Assembly (NCBI RefSeq): GCF_000285835.1 | Contig: NZ_HE978602.1 | Span: 224,220 to 288,219 of the forward strand | DNA: 64,000 bases | Reading direction: 5' to 3' | Source: Brevibacterium senegalense | GTDB lineage: Bacteria; Actinomycetota; Actinomycetes; Actinomycetales; Brevibacteriaceae | In this document: one piece after another, positions 15,936-24,514 of the stretch | How the letters are laid out: each line of letters opens with the position of its first letter | Numbering within the stretch: the first letter of the stretch is position 1 | The notes under the pieces: model-generated | Databases searched by the model: none | Seen by the model: the letters and a program-made list of their open reading frames with translations, nothing else | Told to the model about the DNA's origin: nothing | Program-made: the position numbers and the translations under genes

Positions 15936-17396
15936 ATGAACGAGACACAGACCTACCGAGGGGGCGGAGATCCCCCGCCCTCGTCGGACGCACCGACTCG
16001 CATCGACCTCCCGACCGATCCCGCCCGCATCCACGACACCCCGCAGCACCCCTCCGGCACCCCCGGTGCGGTGGGCGGCGCACCGCTCGCCGCAGACGAC
16101 GGCACCGGCGCGTCTGCCGACCCGACGGACGCGCGCCTGGTCCACCAGCCCATGCCGTGGGCGATGGGCATCCTCAACGTCCTCTTCTCCGCCGTCCTCG
16201 CCGTCGTCTGGCTGTGGATCCCCGTCGGCCTCTTCGTCTCCGGCGTCGCCGGCGTGTTCGCACTGGGCTTCGGGATCATCTTCCTCCTCGTCTGGTTCCT
16301 GCTGCAGCGCGGCATCAACCACCTCGAGCGGTTGCGGTCCGAGGCCGTGTACGGCGAGCGGATCCGCGTCCCGCAGACACGGACCACACTGCGCACCGGG
16401 TTCGGGGGATGGCTGCACCAGCAGTGGCTCATCCTCACCTCCGCCGCGTTCTGGCGCTCGACCGTCCACTCCTTCGTCAAGACCCTGTACGGCGGGACGA
16501 TCGGCATCCTGCTGCTGGCCGGACTGGGCTTCGGCACCTTCGCGCTGGCCCTGTCGATCAACCCCACCTTCCTCGCCACCTCGGACGTCACCATCAGCAG
16601 CCGGGCGGGGCTGGGTGTCCTGGGCGGCGCGGCGATCGTCGTCGCCCTCCTGATCCTGGGCGTGTCCCCGATCCTGGACCGCCTCATAGACCGCGGCCTG
16701 CTGCCGTCGACGCGAGCGGCCGCCCTGCGCGCCGAGCGCGACAGCCTCACCCACGAGGTGGGCGCCCTCGAGACCGCCCGCACCGGAGCGGTCGACGCCG
16801 CGACGGCGGAGCGCCTGCGCATCGAGCGCGACCTGCACGACGGCGTCCAGCCCATGCTCGTCGCCCTCAGCATGAAGCTGGGGATGGCCCGCCGGAAGCT
16901 GGACACGGACCCGGACGCGGGCAAGGATCTCGTCGCCGAGGCCCACCAGGACTCCAAGGACGCGATCACCGAGCTGCGCAACCTGGCACGCGGCATCCAC
17001 CCGGCGGTCCTCGAGGACCGCGGCCTGGACGCGGCGATCAGCGCACTGGCCGCCCGCTCGCCCGTCCCCGTGACGGTCGACGTGCAGGTGCCGGAACGCG
17101 TGAGCGCCGAGGCGGAGAGCGTGTCCTACTTCGTCGTCGCGGAGTCCCTCACGAACATCGCGAAGCACGCCCGGGCGCAGTCCGCGCGGGTCTCCGTCCG
17201 AGCGGTGAACCCCGATCGCCTCCAGATCGTCGTCGTGGACGACGGTGCCGGCGGCGCACGGATCGACCGCGGCGGCTCGTCCACCGGCCTGGCCGGCCTG
17301 GACGACCGGATCGCCGCGGCACGCGGAACCCTGTCCGTCACCAGCCCCGTGGGCGGACCCACCACCATCGTTGCGGAGGTGCCATGCGCATCGTGA
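15936..17396 (+). CDS. Sensor histidine kinase (NarL/LiaS-type, HisKA_3)
   Basis: A 486-aa membrane sensor kinase. Residues 1-65 are Pro/Thr-rich and cytoplasmic. Two groups of hydrophobic segments follow (about 72-120 and 165-250), with a sensor domain of the kind common in actinobacteria. The dimerization box IERDLHDGVQPMLVALSMKL contains the phospho-accepting His301. The ATPase domain has NIAKHARAQ (N box) and STGLAGLDDRI (G box). I chose ATG 15936 after AGGAGAG. The gene overlaps the response regulator by 13 bp. With the downstream membrane protein it resembles cell-envelope stress systems of LiaRS type; the signal is inferred only. Confidence 0.92.
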   Translation: MNETQTYRGGGDPPPSSDAPTRIDLPTDPARIHDTPQHPSGTPGAVGGAPLAADDGTGASADPTDARLVHQPMPWAMGILNVLFSAVLAVVWLWIPVGLFVSGVAGVFALGFGIIFLLVWFLLQRGINHLERLRSEAVYGERIRVPQTRTTLRTGFGGWLHQQWLILTSAAFWRSTVHSFVKTLYGGTIGILLLAGLGFGTFALALSINPTFLATSDVTISSRAGLGVLGGAAIVVALLILGVSPILDRLIDRGLLPSTRAAALRAERDSLTHEVGALETARTGAVDAATAERLRIERDLHDGVQPMLVALSMKLGMARRKLDTDPDAGKDLVAEAHQDSKDAITELRNLARGIHPAVLEDRGLDAAISALAARSPVPVTVDVQVPERVSAEAESVSYFVVAESLTNIAKHARAQSARVSVRAVNPDRLQIVVVDDGAGGARIDRGGSSTGLAGLDDRIAAARGTLSVTSPVGGPTTIVAEVPCAS

Positions 17397-18028
17397 TCGC
17401 TGAAGACAACGTCCTGCTGCGCGAGGGCATCTCGCGACTGCTCACGGACGCCGGCCACGAGATCGTGGCGGCGGTCGAGGACGCGGGCGGCCTGCTGAGC
17501 GCGGTCGCCGGCCTCCACCCGGACCTCGCGGTCGTGGATGTGCGGATGCCCCCCACGTTCACGGACGAGGGGATCCGCGCCGCCACCCTCATCCGGGAGC
17601 AGAACCCGGAGGTGGGCGTACTGGTGCTCAGCCAGTACGTCGAGGAGCGCTACGCGAGTGAGCTCATCGCCGGCGGCGGAGGCCGCTTCGGCTACCTTCT
17701 CAAGGATCGCGTGGCAGACGTAGTGGACTTCCTCGACGCCGTCGAGGAGGTCGCCGGCGGAGGAACCGTCCTGGACCCCGAGGTCGTCTCGCAGATCCTC
17801 GTCCGCTCCCACAAGCAGGACGGCCTGGCCGGACTGACGGAGCGCGAGCGCGAGGTGCTGGAGCACATGGCCTCCGGCAAGTCGAACTCCGCCATCGCAG
17901 GCACTCTCTACCTGTCCGCGGGAGCGGTCGAGAAGCACATCAGCTCGATCTTCCAGAAGTTCGGCCTCTCCGCGGACACGAGCGAGAACCGCCGCGTCCT
18001 CGCGGTGCTGCGCTTCCTGGACAACTGA
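17384..18028 (+). CDS. NarL/FixJ-family response regulator
   Basis: A 214-aa partner of the kinase just upstream. The receiver domain has the acidic pair in IAEDNV (residues 5-10), phospho-acceptor Asp52 in VVDVRMPP, and Lys in YLLKDRV. The LuxR-type HTH (about 148-208) reads LTEREREVLEHMASGKSNSA then LYLSAGAVEKHISSIFQKFG. It starts inside the kinase gene (13-bp overlap), so expression is coupled. A likely target is the membrane protein gene 50 bp downstream. Confidence 0.94.
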   Translation: MRIVIAEDNVLLREGISRLLTDAGHEIVAAVEDAGGLLSAVAGLHPDLAVVDVRMPPTFTDEGIRAATLIREQNPEVGVLVLSQYVEERYASELIAGGGGRFGYLLKDRVADVVDFLDAVEEVAGGGTVLDPEVVSQILVRSHKQDGLAGLTEREREVLEHMASGKSNSAIAGTLYLSAGAVEKHISSIFQKFGLSADTSENRRVLAVLRFLDN

Positions 18029-18078
18029 GACCCCTGGACTCTTCGTGCGGTGACCCGCACCCATCGTGAGGAACGATC

Positions 18079-19443
18079 ATGGAACACCCGACCACCCCTC
18101 CCCAGCCCGACAACCCCCAGAACGGCACCGACCAGCCGACGGTCCCGCAGCAGTCGGCACCCGGACAGCAGCCCACCCAGCAGTACTCGACGGCGCAGTA
18201 CCCCGCGCACGGTCGGCCCGGACCTCAACACGGTGCCCCCGGCCCCCAGTCCACGCAGCAGTACGCGGCGCACTCGCTGCCCGGTGGGCCGGGTCCGGGC
18301 CATCCTGCAGGAGCTCCGTACCCCGCTCCGGTCGGTGGACCCGCAGCGCAGACCTCCGCACAGCAGGCCGCGGCTCAGCCCCGCCCGGTGCAGTCGCAGG
18401 CGGCGGGCCCGGCGACGACGCTCACGCTGGGTCGCTCGTCGCGGACCGCGTGGCGCACGATCATCGGGATCGTGGGCGCGCTCGCCCTCATCCTCCCGGT
18501 GTCCGCGATGGCGTTCACGGGAACGTCCCTCGTGGGACTCGTCCACGAGGAGTCGACGCACGACCTGCCACTCGAGGCGGACGCCCTCGCGGTCGATGTG
18601 GCGGCGGCGACCGTCCGCGTGACGGTGGGCGACGAGTTCGACGCTCCCGTGGCGCACGTGTCCCACGTGGGTCAGGAATCCCGCTCGACGACTCCTCAGA
18701 TCGAGGACGCGAACGGGGCGACGACCCTGACGCTCGAGGGGAGGGACCGGAGCGCTGACTGGTTCCCGGGCGTTGCCGGCGAGGAGACGAACGTCGAGAT
18801 CGAGCTGCCCACGGAGTACGCGCAGGAGCTGGCGCTGGACGTGGTCACCCGCTGGGGCTTCACCGAGGTGATCGGCGAGTTCGGGTCCGTGAACGCGATG
18901 TCGGAGGCCGGTGCGATGAGTCTCGACGTGATCGCGCAGGACGTGGCCGTCGAGACCGGCGCGGGCTACATCGATGTGACCGGGACGATGGACACCCTCA
19001 GCATGGAGTCGACGACCGGCTACCTCGAGACGCAGCGGGTGAACGTCTCGCAGGAGCTCACCGCGCACACGCGCACGGGTGGGATGGACCTGACCCTGGG
19101 CGAGTCCGCAGTGCCGGTGGACGGCATCAGCGCCACGACGACGACCGGCATGGTCGATGTGAACGTGCCGCGCGAGGATCGCGTGCGCGGCCAGAATGTC
19201 GACGGCTACTCGGTCGATGCGGACACGAACAACGGCACCGCCTCGATCGACATCACGGAGACGAAGCCCGGTGACGGCGTCGTCCCGATCACGGCCAGTG
19301 CCTCCAGCGGCGACGTCTACGTCTCCTACGCCGACCCGCAGACAGTCTACGGCGATCCGGACGACGACACGGATGCGGAGGACGAGGCCAATGCTGATGC
19401 CGAGGACGACGCGTCCGACGTGGACGACCCCGACGACGTCTGA
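18079..19443 (+). CDS. Membrane-anchored DUF4097-like protein
   Basis: A 454-aa protein. Residues 1-115 are Pro/Gln/Ala-rich and disordered. One transmembrane helix (about 130-158, TIIGIVGALALILPVSAMAF) follows. The outside portion is a regular beta-rich array with repeated pattern such as VAVETGAGYIDVTGTMDTLS, typical of DUF4097/DUF4098 beta-helix domains. The last 35 residues are almost all Asp/Glu/Ala. DUF4097 proteins commonly accompany LiaRS-like systems, matching the two upstream genes (50-bp gap). Function is unknown; an envelope stress or anti-regulatory role is inferred. Confidence 0.7.
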   Translation: MEHPTTPPQPDNPQNGTDQPTVPQQSAPGQQPTQQYSTAQYPAHGRPGPQHGAPGPQSTQQYAAHSLPGGPGPGHPAGAPYPAPVGGPAAQTSAQQAAAQPRPVQSQAAGPATTLTLGRSSRTAWRTIIGIVGALALILPVSAMAFTGTSLVGLVHEESTHDLPLEADALAVDVAAATVRVTVGDEFDAPVAHVSHVGQESRSTTPQIEDANGATTLTLEGRDRSADWFPGVAGEETNVEIELPTEYAQELALDVVTRWGFTEVIGEFGSVNAMSEAGAMSLDVIAQDVAVETGAGYIDVTGTMDTLSMESTTGYLETQRVNVSQELTAHTRTGGMDLTLGESAVPVDGISATTTTGMVDVNVPREDRVRGQNVDGYSVDADTNNGTASIDITETKPGDGVVPITASASSGDVYVSYADPQTVYGDPDDDTDAEDEANADAEDDASDVDDPDDV

Positions 19444-19522
19444 GCCGGCGGCACAGGAGCCGTTGCCCTCGGAGCGACCGCGCGCGAGGCCGGCTCTTCC
19501 TCGCTGAGTCCGTGAATCACAA

Positions 19523-19570
19523 CGATTCTCGCGGTGTGCGACGAACCTTCGTCGCACACCGCGAGAATCG
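19523..19570. terminator. Bidirectional hairpin terminator
   Basis: A perfect 23-bp stem (19523-19545 with 19548-19570) between convergent genes. The inner half, TGCGACGAA facing TTCGTCGCA, is identical to that of the hairpin at 21572-21621. Confidence 0.88.
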
Positions 19571-19599
19571 TGCGAAGTAGATGGTGTTCTGCCAGTCCG

Positions 19600-20409
19600 T
19601 CAGTCCGTCGCGCCGATGCCCGGAGCCCGTTCCTCTCCGATGCCCGGAACCCGTGCCGCGTGCAGAGCGCCCTGCGGGGCGACGGGTGGACTGCCGCGAT
19701 GCTCGACCGCGGCACGGACCGCGGCGCTGAGGCCGCGGTCAATCTGGGCCTGGGTCATCGACCCCTCACGCGTGCGGGCGCCACCCGCATCCGCCGCTGC
19801 GCTGTCCGCCTCCGTCGCCTGGGGCACGTGGATGAACCCGGCGACGGCCGAGGCCCTCGCCCGATTCCCGGCAGTACCTGTATCCCTCAGCATCCGAGCA
19901 TCCTCCAGCGCCCGGTTCTCCTCCTGCACCCGGATCTCCTCCAGTGCTGCGTACATGACCGCGTTGCACACGAACGTCCCCGCCGAGTACGACACCGCCG
20001 CGGGCGCGTCGACCGCGGCCACCGCCTCCACCATCGCGGCGACCGGCAGCGTGGAGAAGTGCGCGGCACGTGCACCGTCGACCAGGGGGAGGCCCAGCGG
20101 CCGGGCGCCGGTCTCGTCCGGGATGCGCGCCTCCGCGAGGTTGATCGCGACCCGCTCCGGGGTGATCGCCGTGCGCCCGGCGGCCAGCCCCAGGCTCACG
20201 ACCACGTCGGGGTGGTGCGCACGGATGAGTTCCCGGATCCGGTCGCACGCGGCGGCGTACTCGACGGGGAGGACCTCGGTGACGACGCGAGCGTGACCGG
20301 CCACGGCCTCGGCGACGGGGTCCAGAGCGTGCTGGGTGGGGTTGTACCCGTCCCCGCCGAACGGCCCGAATGCGGTCAGCAGCAGGGTGGGGAGCGAACG
20401 TTCGGTCAT
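19600..20409 (-). CDS. pcp: Pyroglutamyl-peptidase I
   Basis: A 269-aa cysteine peptidase (family C15) that removes N-terminal pyroglutamate. The triad is recognisable: Glu85 in AITPERVAINLAEARIPD, Cys148 in SAGTFVCNAVMYAALE, and His194 in AGFIHVP. The oxyanion and substrate loops (LLLTAFGPFGGDGYNPT) are intact. The Cys-His distance is 46 residues against about 24 in classical enzymes, because of an insertion around residues 160-188; a second Ala/Thr-rich stretch follows the His. I chose ATG 20409, the start that matches the family N-terminus. Monocistronic. Confidence 0.93.
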   Translation of the reverse strand: MTERSLPTLLLTAFGPFGGDGYNPTQHALDPVAEAVAGHARVVTEVLPVEYAAACDRIRELIRAHHPDVVVSLGLAAGRTAITPERVAINLAEARIPDETGARPLGLPLVDGARAAHFSTLPVAAMVEAVAAVDAPAAVSYSAGTFVCNAVMYAALEEIRVQEENRALEDARMLRDTGTAGNRARASAVAGFIHVPQATEADSAAADAGGARTREGSMTQAQIDRGLSAAVRAAVEHRGSPPVAPQGALHAARVPGIGEERAPGIGATD

Positions 20410-20546
20410 GGCGGCGATCCTAGTAGGGTTGTGGCGAGCGTCGCCCCAGCGCAGTGCGGGGCGGCTCACCAGTGCGAGGACGCGCGCCCGTGCAGCAGGC
20501 GCCGCCGCGCGACGAGATGCCGCATCCGGCAGAGAAGGGGACCTCG

Positions 20547-21566
20547 ATGACGACGACCTACCGCAGCTACCGCCTGGCCTCCCGCCCGCAGGGCGCGCCC
20601 ACGGCCCAGAACTTCGAGATCGCGCAGAAGCCGATCCCCACCCCGCGCGAGGGCCAGGCCGTCCTCCGCACCCTCTACCTGTCCCTGGACCCCTACATGC
20701 GCGGCCGCATGGACGATGCGAAGTCGTACGCGGCCCCGGTGGAGATCGGCGGGCTCATGGTGGGCGCGACCGTCTCCGAGGTCGTGGCCACCGAATCGGA
20801 CGCCGTCGCCGTGGGCGACATCGTGCTGGGCTACGGGGGCTGGGCGGAGTACTCGGTGGAGGACGCGAGCGTCCTGCGCGTGCTCGACCCCGCCGACGTC
20901 CCGGTCACCACCGCACTGGGCGTCCTGGGCATGCCCGGCTTCACCGCGTACGCCGGCCTGCTGGCGCTGGGCAAGCCGCAGCCGGGCGAGACCGTTGCGG
21001 TCGCCGCCGCCACCGGTCCCGTGGGGTCCGCGGTCGGTCAGATCGCGAAGGTCAAGGGCGCGACGGCGATCGGCATCGCCGGTGGCCAGAAGAAGGTCGA
21101 CCTGCTGCGCGAGTTCGGCTTCGATCAGGCGCTCGACCACCGCAGCGGCGATCTGCGGGCGGAGCTCAAGGCGGCGGCACCGGACGGCATCGACGTCTAC
21201 TTCGAGAACGTGGGCGGAGCGGTCTGGGACGCGGTGCTGCCGCGGCTCAACACGTTCGCCCGCGTGCCGGTGTGCGGCCTGGTCGCCCAGTACAACGGCA
21301 CGTCCGAGTTCGCTCCGGCCGGCTCGATGGAGCGCGTCATGCGGTCCGTCCTCACGAAGTCGCTGACCCTGCGCGGCTTCATCCAGAACGAGTTCGTCGA
21401 GTCGATGCACGACGATTTCCTGCGCGACATGACGCAGTGGGTGAAGTCCGGCCAGGTGAAGTACCAGGAGGAGGTCATCGACGGGTTCGACAACGTGCTG
21501 GATGCGTTCAACGACATGCTGGCGGGGAAGAACTTCGGCAAGACGGTCGTGAAGATCGCGGAGTGA
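20547..21566 (+). CDS. NADP-dependent oxidoreductase, CurA/PTGR-like
   Basis: A 339-aa zinc-free medium-chain reductase of the CurA/leukotriene B4 dehydrogenase type, which reduces alpha,beta-unsaturated carbonyls with NADPH. Visible are LYLSLDPYMRGRMDD, the family signature near residue 50, GMPGFTAYAGLL and the nucleotide-binding VAAATGPVGSAVGQIAK (about 150), then DVYFENVGGAVWDAVLPRL. No zinc-ligand cysteines are present. I chose ATG 20547 after GAAGGGGA. It may detoxify reactive enals. Confidence 0.93.
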   Translation: MTTTYRSYRLASRPQGAPTAQNFEIAQKPIPTPREGQAVLRTLYLSLDPYMRGRMDDAKSYAAPVEIGGLMVGATVSEVVATESDAVAVGDIVLGYGGWAEYSVEDASVLRVLDPADVPVTTALGVLGMPGFTAYAGLLALGKPQPGETVAVAAATGPVGSAVGQIAKVKGATAIGIAGGQKKVDLLREFGFDQALDHRSGDLRAELKAAAPDGIDVYFENVGGAVWDAVLPRLNTFARVPVCGLVAQYNGTSEFAPAGSMERVMRSVLTKSLTLRGFIQNEFVESMHDDFLRDMTQWVKSGQVKYQEEVIDGFDNVLDAFNDMLAGKNFGKTVVKIAE

Positions 21567-21571
21567 CAGCA

Positions 21572-21621
21572 ACGAGACTCTTGATCTGCGACGAAGCTTC
21601 GTCGCAGATCAAGAGTCTCGT
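21572..21621. terminator. Bidirectional hairpin terminator
   Basis: A perfect 23-bp stem (21572-21594 with 21599-21621) and AGCT centre, 6 bp after the reductase stop and 29 bp from the convergent asparaginase stop. Confidence 0.88.
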
Positions 21622-21649
21622 CGTGTCTCCGTGAGTGCGTGGCTCCCGC

Positions 21650-22675
21650 TCAGAGCTGCGGGAAGTCCGTCCCGAACTCCAGCGCCAGGATGAGTGCCAG
21701 CCGCGCCTTCCGTGCATTCAGTGTTCCCGCGGGGACGAGTCCGCGGCCCAGCAGGTCGATCTCCGCACCCGGATAGCCGTACGTCCGCTGGAGCACTGCG
21801 CCGGCCCCGGTCCGGGACGCGAGCACGACGGGCATGCGCGTGGCCAGCGCTCCCACGCGCTCAGCCGTCCCCGCGGGGACGTGCCCGCCGCCCACACCGG
21901 CGAGGACGCAGCCGCGATACCCCGCTGCGGCCAGACCGTCGAGCAGGACCAGGTCGTCGTCCAGCCCGGCCTCGATGAGGGCGACGCGCGGCAGCGCTGC
22001 GGGGTCCGCCGGTGACGGCGGGACGGTCCAGCCGTCCGGGACCGGGGCCTCGGTGGGGGTGTGGGGGAGGATGAGCCGGTCCTCGGAGATCCAGCCCAGC
22101 GGACCCTGCCCGGGGCTGGCGGAGAACGCCGCGACCGAGGTCGTGTGCGCCTTCACGACGGTCGCCGGGTCGAAGACCTCGTCCGCGAAGACGAGGGACG
22201 CGGCCAGTCGCCGGTCCGCCGCCAGCGCGCGGACGCGCGCGTCCAGTGCGGTGATGGCCGCCGCGCGCACGTTCGCGCCACCGTCCGCGCCCGGGAGTGA
22301 GGGATTGCGCATCGCACCGTTCAGCACGACGGGGATGCCCGCGTCGTTCAGGAGCGAGAGGACGAAGGCGGAGTCCTCGAGCGTGTCCGTGCCCTGCGTG
22401 AGGACGACCCCGTGGGCGCCGGACGCCGCGGCGGCGCGGATCGAGCGGACTGCTGCGAAGAGGTGGGCGAGCGTGATGGAGCCCGAGCCCACCTGCGCCA
22501 GCTGCTCGAAGGTCACGTGCGGCGGACCGCCGGGCAGGTCGAGGGTGTCGAGGTGCGCGGCGGCGGCGATCTGCTCCGCACCCACGGTGGGAGCGACGCC
22601 GGAGGCCGCGTCCTCCTGCGGGACGGAGGCGATCGTGCCGCCCAGGGCGATGATGTGGAGGTGGGAAGCGCTCAT
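21650..22675 (-). CDS. L-asparaginase
   Basis: A 341-aa asparaginase of the bacterial type (hydrolyses asparagine to aspartate and ammonia). The two Thr sites are clear: Thr14 in ALGGTIAS and Thr96-Asp97 in LTQGTDTLED. Lys175 in ATVVKAHTTS completes the catalytic set. No signal peptide is visible, so it is probably cytoplasmic. The start at ATG 22675 matches the family N-terminus. It lies 95 bp downstream of the carotenoid genes on the same strand, past a short tandem repeat. Confidence 0.93.
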   Translation of the reverse strand: MSASHLHIIALGGTIASVPQEDAASGVAPTVGAEQIAAAAHLDTLDLPGGPPHVTFEQLAQVGSGSITLAHLFAAVRSIRAAAASGAHGVVLTQGTDTLEDSAFVLSLLNDAGIPVVLNGAMRNPSLPGADGGANVRAAAITALDARVRALAADRRLAASLVFADEVFDPATVVKAHTTSVAAFSASPGQGPLGWISEDRLILPHTPTEAPVPDGWTVPPSPADPAALPRVALIEAGLDDDLVLLDGLAAAGYRGCVLAGVGGGHVPAGTAERVGALATRMPVVLASRTGAGAVLQRTYGYPGAEIDLLGRGLVPAGTLNARKARLALILALEFGTDFPQL

Positions 22676-22740
22676 GCCTCGCAGTGTAGGGGGCCATGGG
22701 GCCGGGTGCGGTTGACGGTGGTGGAGGGAACCCGGCCCGG

Positions 22741-22776
22741 CGGCAGGAGCGCTCAACGCGGCAGGAGCGCTCAGCC
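22741..22776. repeat. 18-bp tandem duplication at the crtEb stop codon
   Basis: Two copies (22741-22758, 22759-22776) share the first 15 bases CGGCAGGAGCGCTCA. The right copy contains the crtEb stop (22771-22773), so a second in-frame TGA follows in the left copy. It looks like a small slippage duplication of the gene end. Confidence 0.7.
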
Positions 22777-23685
22777 CGGCGGCAGGAGGCCCGCATGGAC
22801 GAGGAGCAGCATGGTGACACCGAATCCCACGGCGTAGTTGAGCCAGAGGAAGGACACCCAGCCGCGGTGTGCCTGTGCGGACGTGTCGTCCGTGATGCGG
22901 GCGAACCGGGCGACGGAGACCAGATACGGCAGCGCGCCCAGGGCCGCCCATCCCAGCACCGGTCCCGTTCCCAGCGCCAGCAGGCCGGCCGCGGCGTACC
23001 CGATGAGCGCGACCCACACGGTGGCCCGCGCACCCAGGACGGTCGCGATCGAGGCGATGCCGGCCTCGCGGTCGGGGCCCACGTCCTGCACCGCGCCGAA
23101 CGCCTGGCTGGCGGCACCCCACAGGAAGAACGCGCCCAGGCCGAACCAGCCGGCCGCCGTGGGCCACACACCCAGCGCCGCGAGTGCGACCCACGCGGGT
23201 GAGGAGAAGTGGGTCGAGGAGGTCAGCGAGTCCAGGAACGGGATCTCCTTGAACCGCAGCCCGCGCGCGGAGTACGCGACGACCGCGAAGAGGGACAGCG
23301 CCAGCACCGGCAGCACCGCCGGATGGCCCGCGACCGCCAGCCACACGACGAAGGGCAGGCACGCGACGACGGCAGCGAGGATGACGGTGCGGTGGACGCG
23401 GCGGTCCAGGACGTCGCCCTCGACGCCGCCCTTGCGCGGGTTGCGGAGGTCGGACTCATAGTCGAAGACGTCGTTGATCCCGTACATCGCCAGGTTGTAG
23501 GGGACGAGGAAGAAGAAGCAGCCCGCCCAGAACGTGGGGCCCAGGTCGCCACCGGCCAGCAGCCAGGCCGCCCCGAACGGGTACGCGGTGTTGATCCACG
23601 ACAGCGGCCTCGAGGTCCAGAACAGGTGCCGCAGCCGCCGGCCGGCGGAGAGGGGTGCTTCGGATCGGGGCTGGTCAGTCGTCAT
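22771..23685 (-). CDS. crtEb: Lycopene elongase (C50 carotenoid prenyltransferase)
   Basis: A 304-aa UbiA-superfamily membrane prenyltransferase that adds C5 units to lycopene, giving C45 and C50 carotenoids. The two Asp-rich motifs are NDVFDYESD (residues 71-79) and DVGPDREAG (about 205), in the expected positions for prenyl diphosphate binding. About eight hydrophobic segments are present. The start overlaps crtYf by 4 bp. Synteny with Corynebacterium-type crtYe-crtYf-crtEb supports the assignment. Confidence 0.92.
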   Translation of the reverse strand: MTTDQPRSEAPLSAGRRLRHLFWTSRPLSWINTAYPFGAAWLLAGGDLGPTFWAGCFFFLVPYNLAMYGINDVFDYESDLRNPRKGGVEGDVLDRRVHRTVILAAVVACLPFVVWLAVAGHPAVLPVLALSLFAVVAYSARGLRFKEIPFLDSLTSSTHFSSPAWVALAALGVWPTAAGWFGLGAFFLWGAASQAFGAVQDVGPDREAGIASIATVLGARATVWVALIGYAAAGLLALGTGPVLGWAALGALPYLVSVARFARITDDTSAQAHRGWVSFLWLNYAVGFGVTMLLLVHAGLLPPG

Positions 23686-24122
23686 GGTGTTCCCTCCGTC
23701 GCCGAGGCCGCGGCCGCCCCCGCCCGTACCGCCCGGCCGACCGCGGGGCGACCTGCCCGACGGGACGTGGAGCCCGGCAGCAGCGTCCACAGCGCCGGCA
23801 GCGCGAGGACGGCGAACACGGTGTAGGCGAAGTCCTCGATCGGCATGATGCCCAGGCGCACGCCGGAGATCTGCGCGGCCCCGTAGTCCACGAGCCCCAC
23901 CCCGATCATGATGTTGTCGAACACGGCGGTGAGGGTGAGGAGGACCAGCGCGGTGATGCCCAGCGCCCGCCGGTTCAGGCGTCGTGTGCTGCGCGTGCCA
24001 CCCGGCCCGGAGTCCATGCCCGGCCCGGAGCCCGTGTCCGCAGAGCGGCCTGACCGCAGCGCCGCCACGAGCACCGCGACCGCGGCCACGAGGAACACCG
24101 CATTCAGGATCCAGTACGTCAT
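23682..24122 (-). CDS. crtYf: C50 carotenoid cyclase subunit
   Basis: A 146-aa integral membrane subunit of the heterodimeric C50 epsilon-cyclase. It has three hydrophobic helices and the conserved RLGIMPIEDFAYTVFAVLALP, the counterpart of the PxE-E motif of lycopene cyclases. An insertion of about 20 Gly/Ser residues between helices 1 and 2 makes it longer than classical subunits of about 130 aa. It overlaps both neighbours by 4 bp. The exact end group formed (epsilon, beta or gamma) cannot be predicted. Confidence 0.88.
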   Translation of the reverse strand: MTYWILNAVFLVAAVAVLVAALRSGRSADTGSGPGMDSGPGGTRSTRRLNRRALGITALVLLTLTAVFDNIMIGVGLVDYGAAQISGVRLGIMPIEDFAYTVFAVLALPALWTLLPGSTSRRAGRPAVGRAVRAGAAAASATEGTP

Positions 24123-24514
24123 GCCCGCTCCCTCCGCCGCTCCAGCAGCCGCACTGCACCCGTGTACACGTTCATCGTGAGCCAGCAGAGGAAGATGAGG
24201 AAGAGGAGCTCCTCGACGGGCAGCTCGGGGGCCAGCAGCACCCCCGTCATATAGGGGGTCTCGCCGCGGAAGAAGACGCCCAGCGCGATCCCGCCCGCAT
24301 CCCACAGGAGGAATGCCGCGACCCCGACGACGTGGACGATCGCCGCCCGCCGGGCATCCGCGAACCAGAACAGGCGGTGCCGCCAGTCGAGCATGAGCAT
24401 CCCGAAGAGGCTGAACAGCAGGCACGCGGTGTACGCGAACGGCGTGAACGCTCCCAGGGGCTGTGCCTCCTGTGCCACAAGTGCAACCGTCCCCGCAGCC
24501 ACCGCCGCACTCAT
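24119..24514 (-). CDS. crtYe: C50 carotenoid cyclase subunit
   Basis: A 131-aa partner of the preceding cyclase subunit. Three membrane segments are visible and the motif LLAPELPVEELLFLIFLCWL, with the PxEE signature of lycopene cyclase domains. WRHRLFWFADARRA in the first loop is also typical. The length equals that of corynebacterial CrtYe. The start ATG 24514 overlaps crtI by 4 bp. Confidence 0.9.
   Translation of the reverse strand: MSAAVAAGTVALVAQEAQPLGAFTPFAYTACLLFSLFGMLMLDWRHRLFWFADARRAAIVHVVGVAAFLLWDAGGIALGVFFRGETPYMTGVLLAPELPVEELLFLIFLCWLTMNVYTGAVRLLERRRERA

Noticed and set aside
15182..17370. Plus-strand frame of about 900 codons running into the response regulator
   Set aside because: Only the last part (from 17384) is the real regulator; the rest is Arg/Pro/His-rich out-of-frame shadow of the kinase gene.
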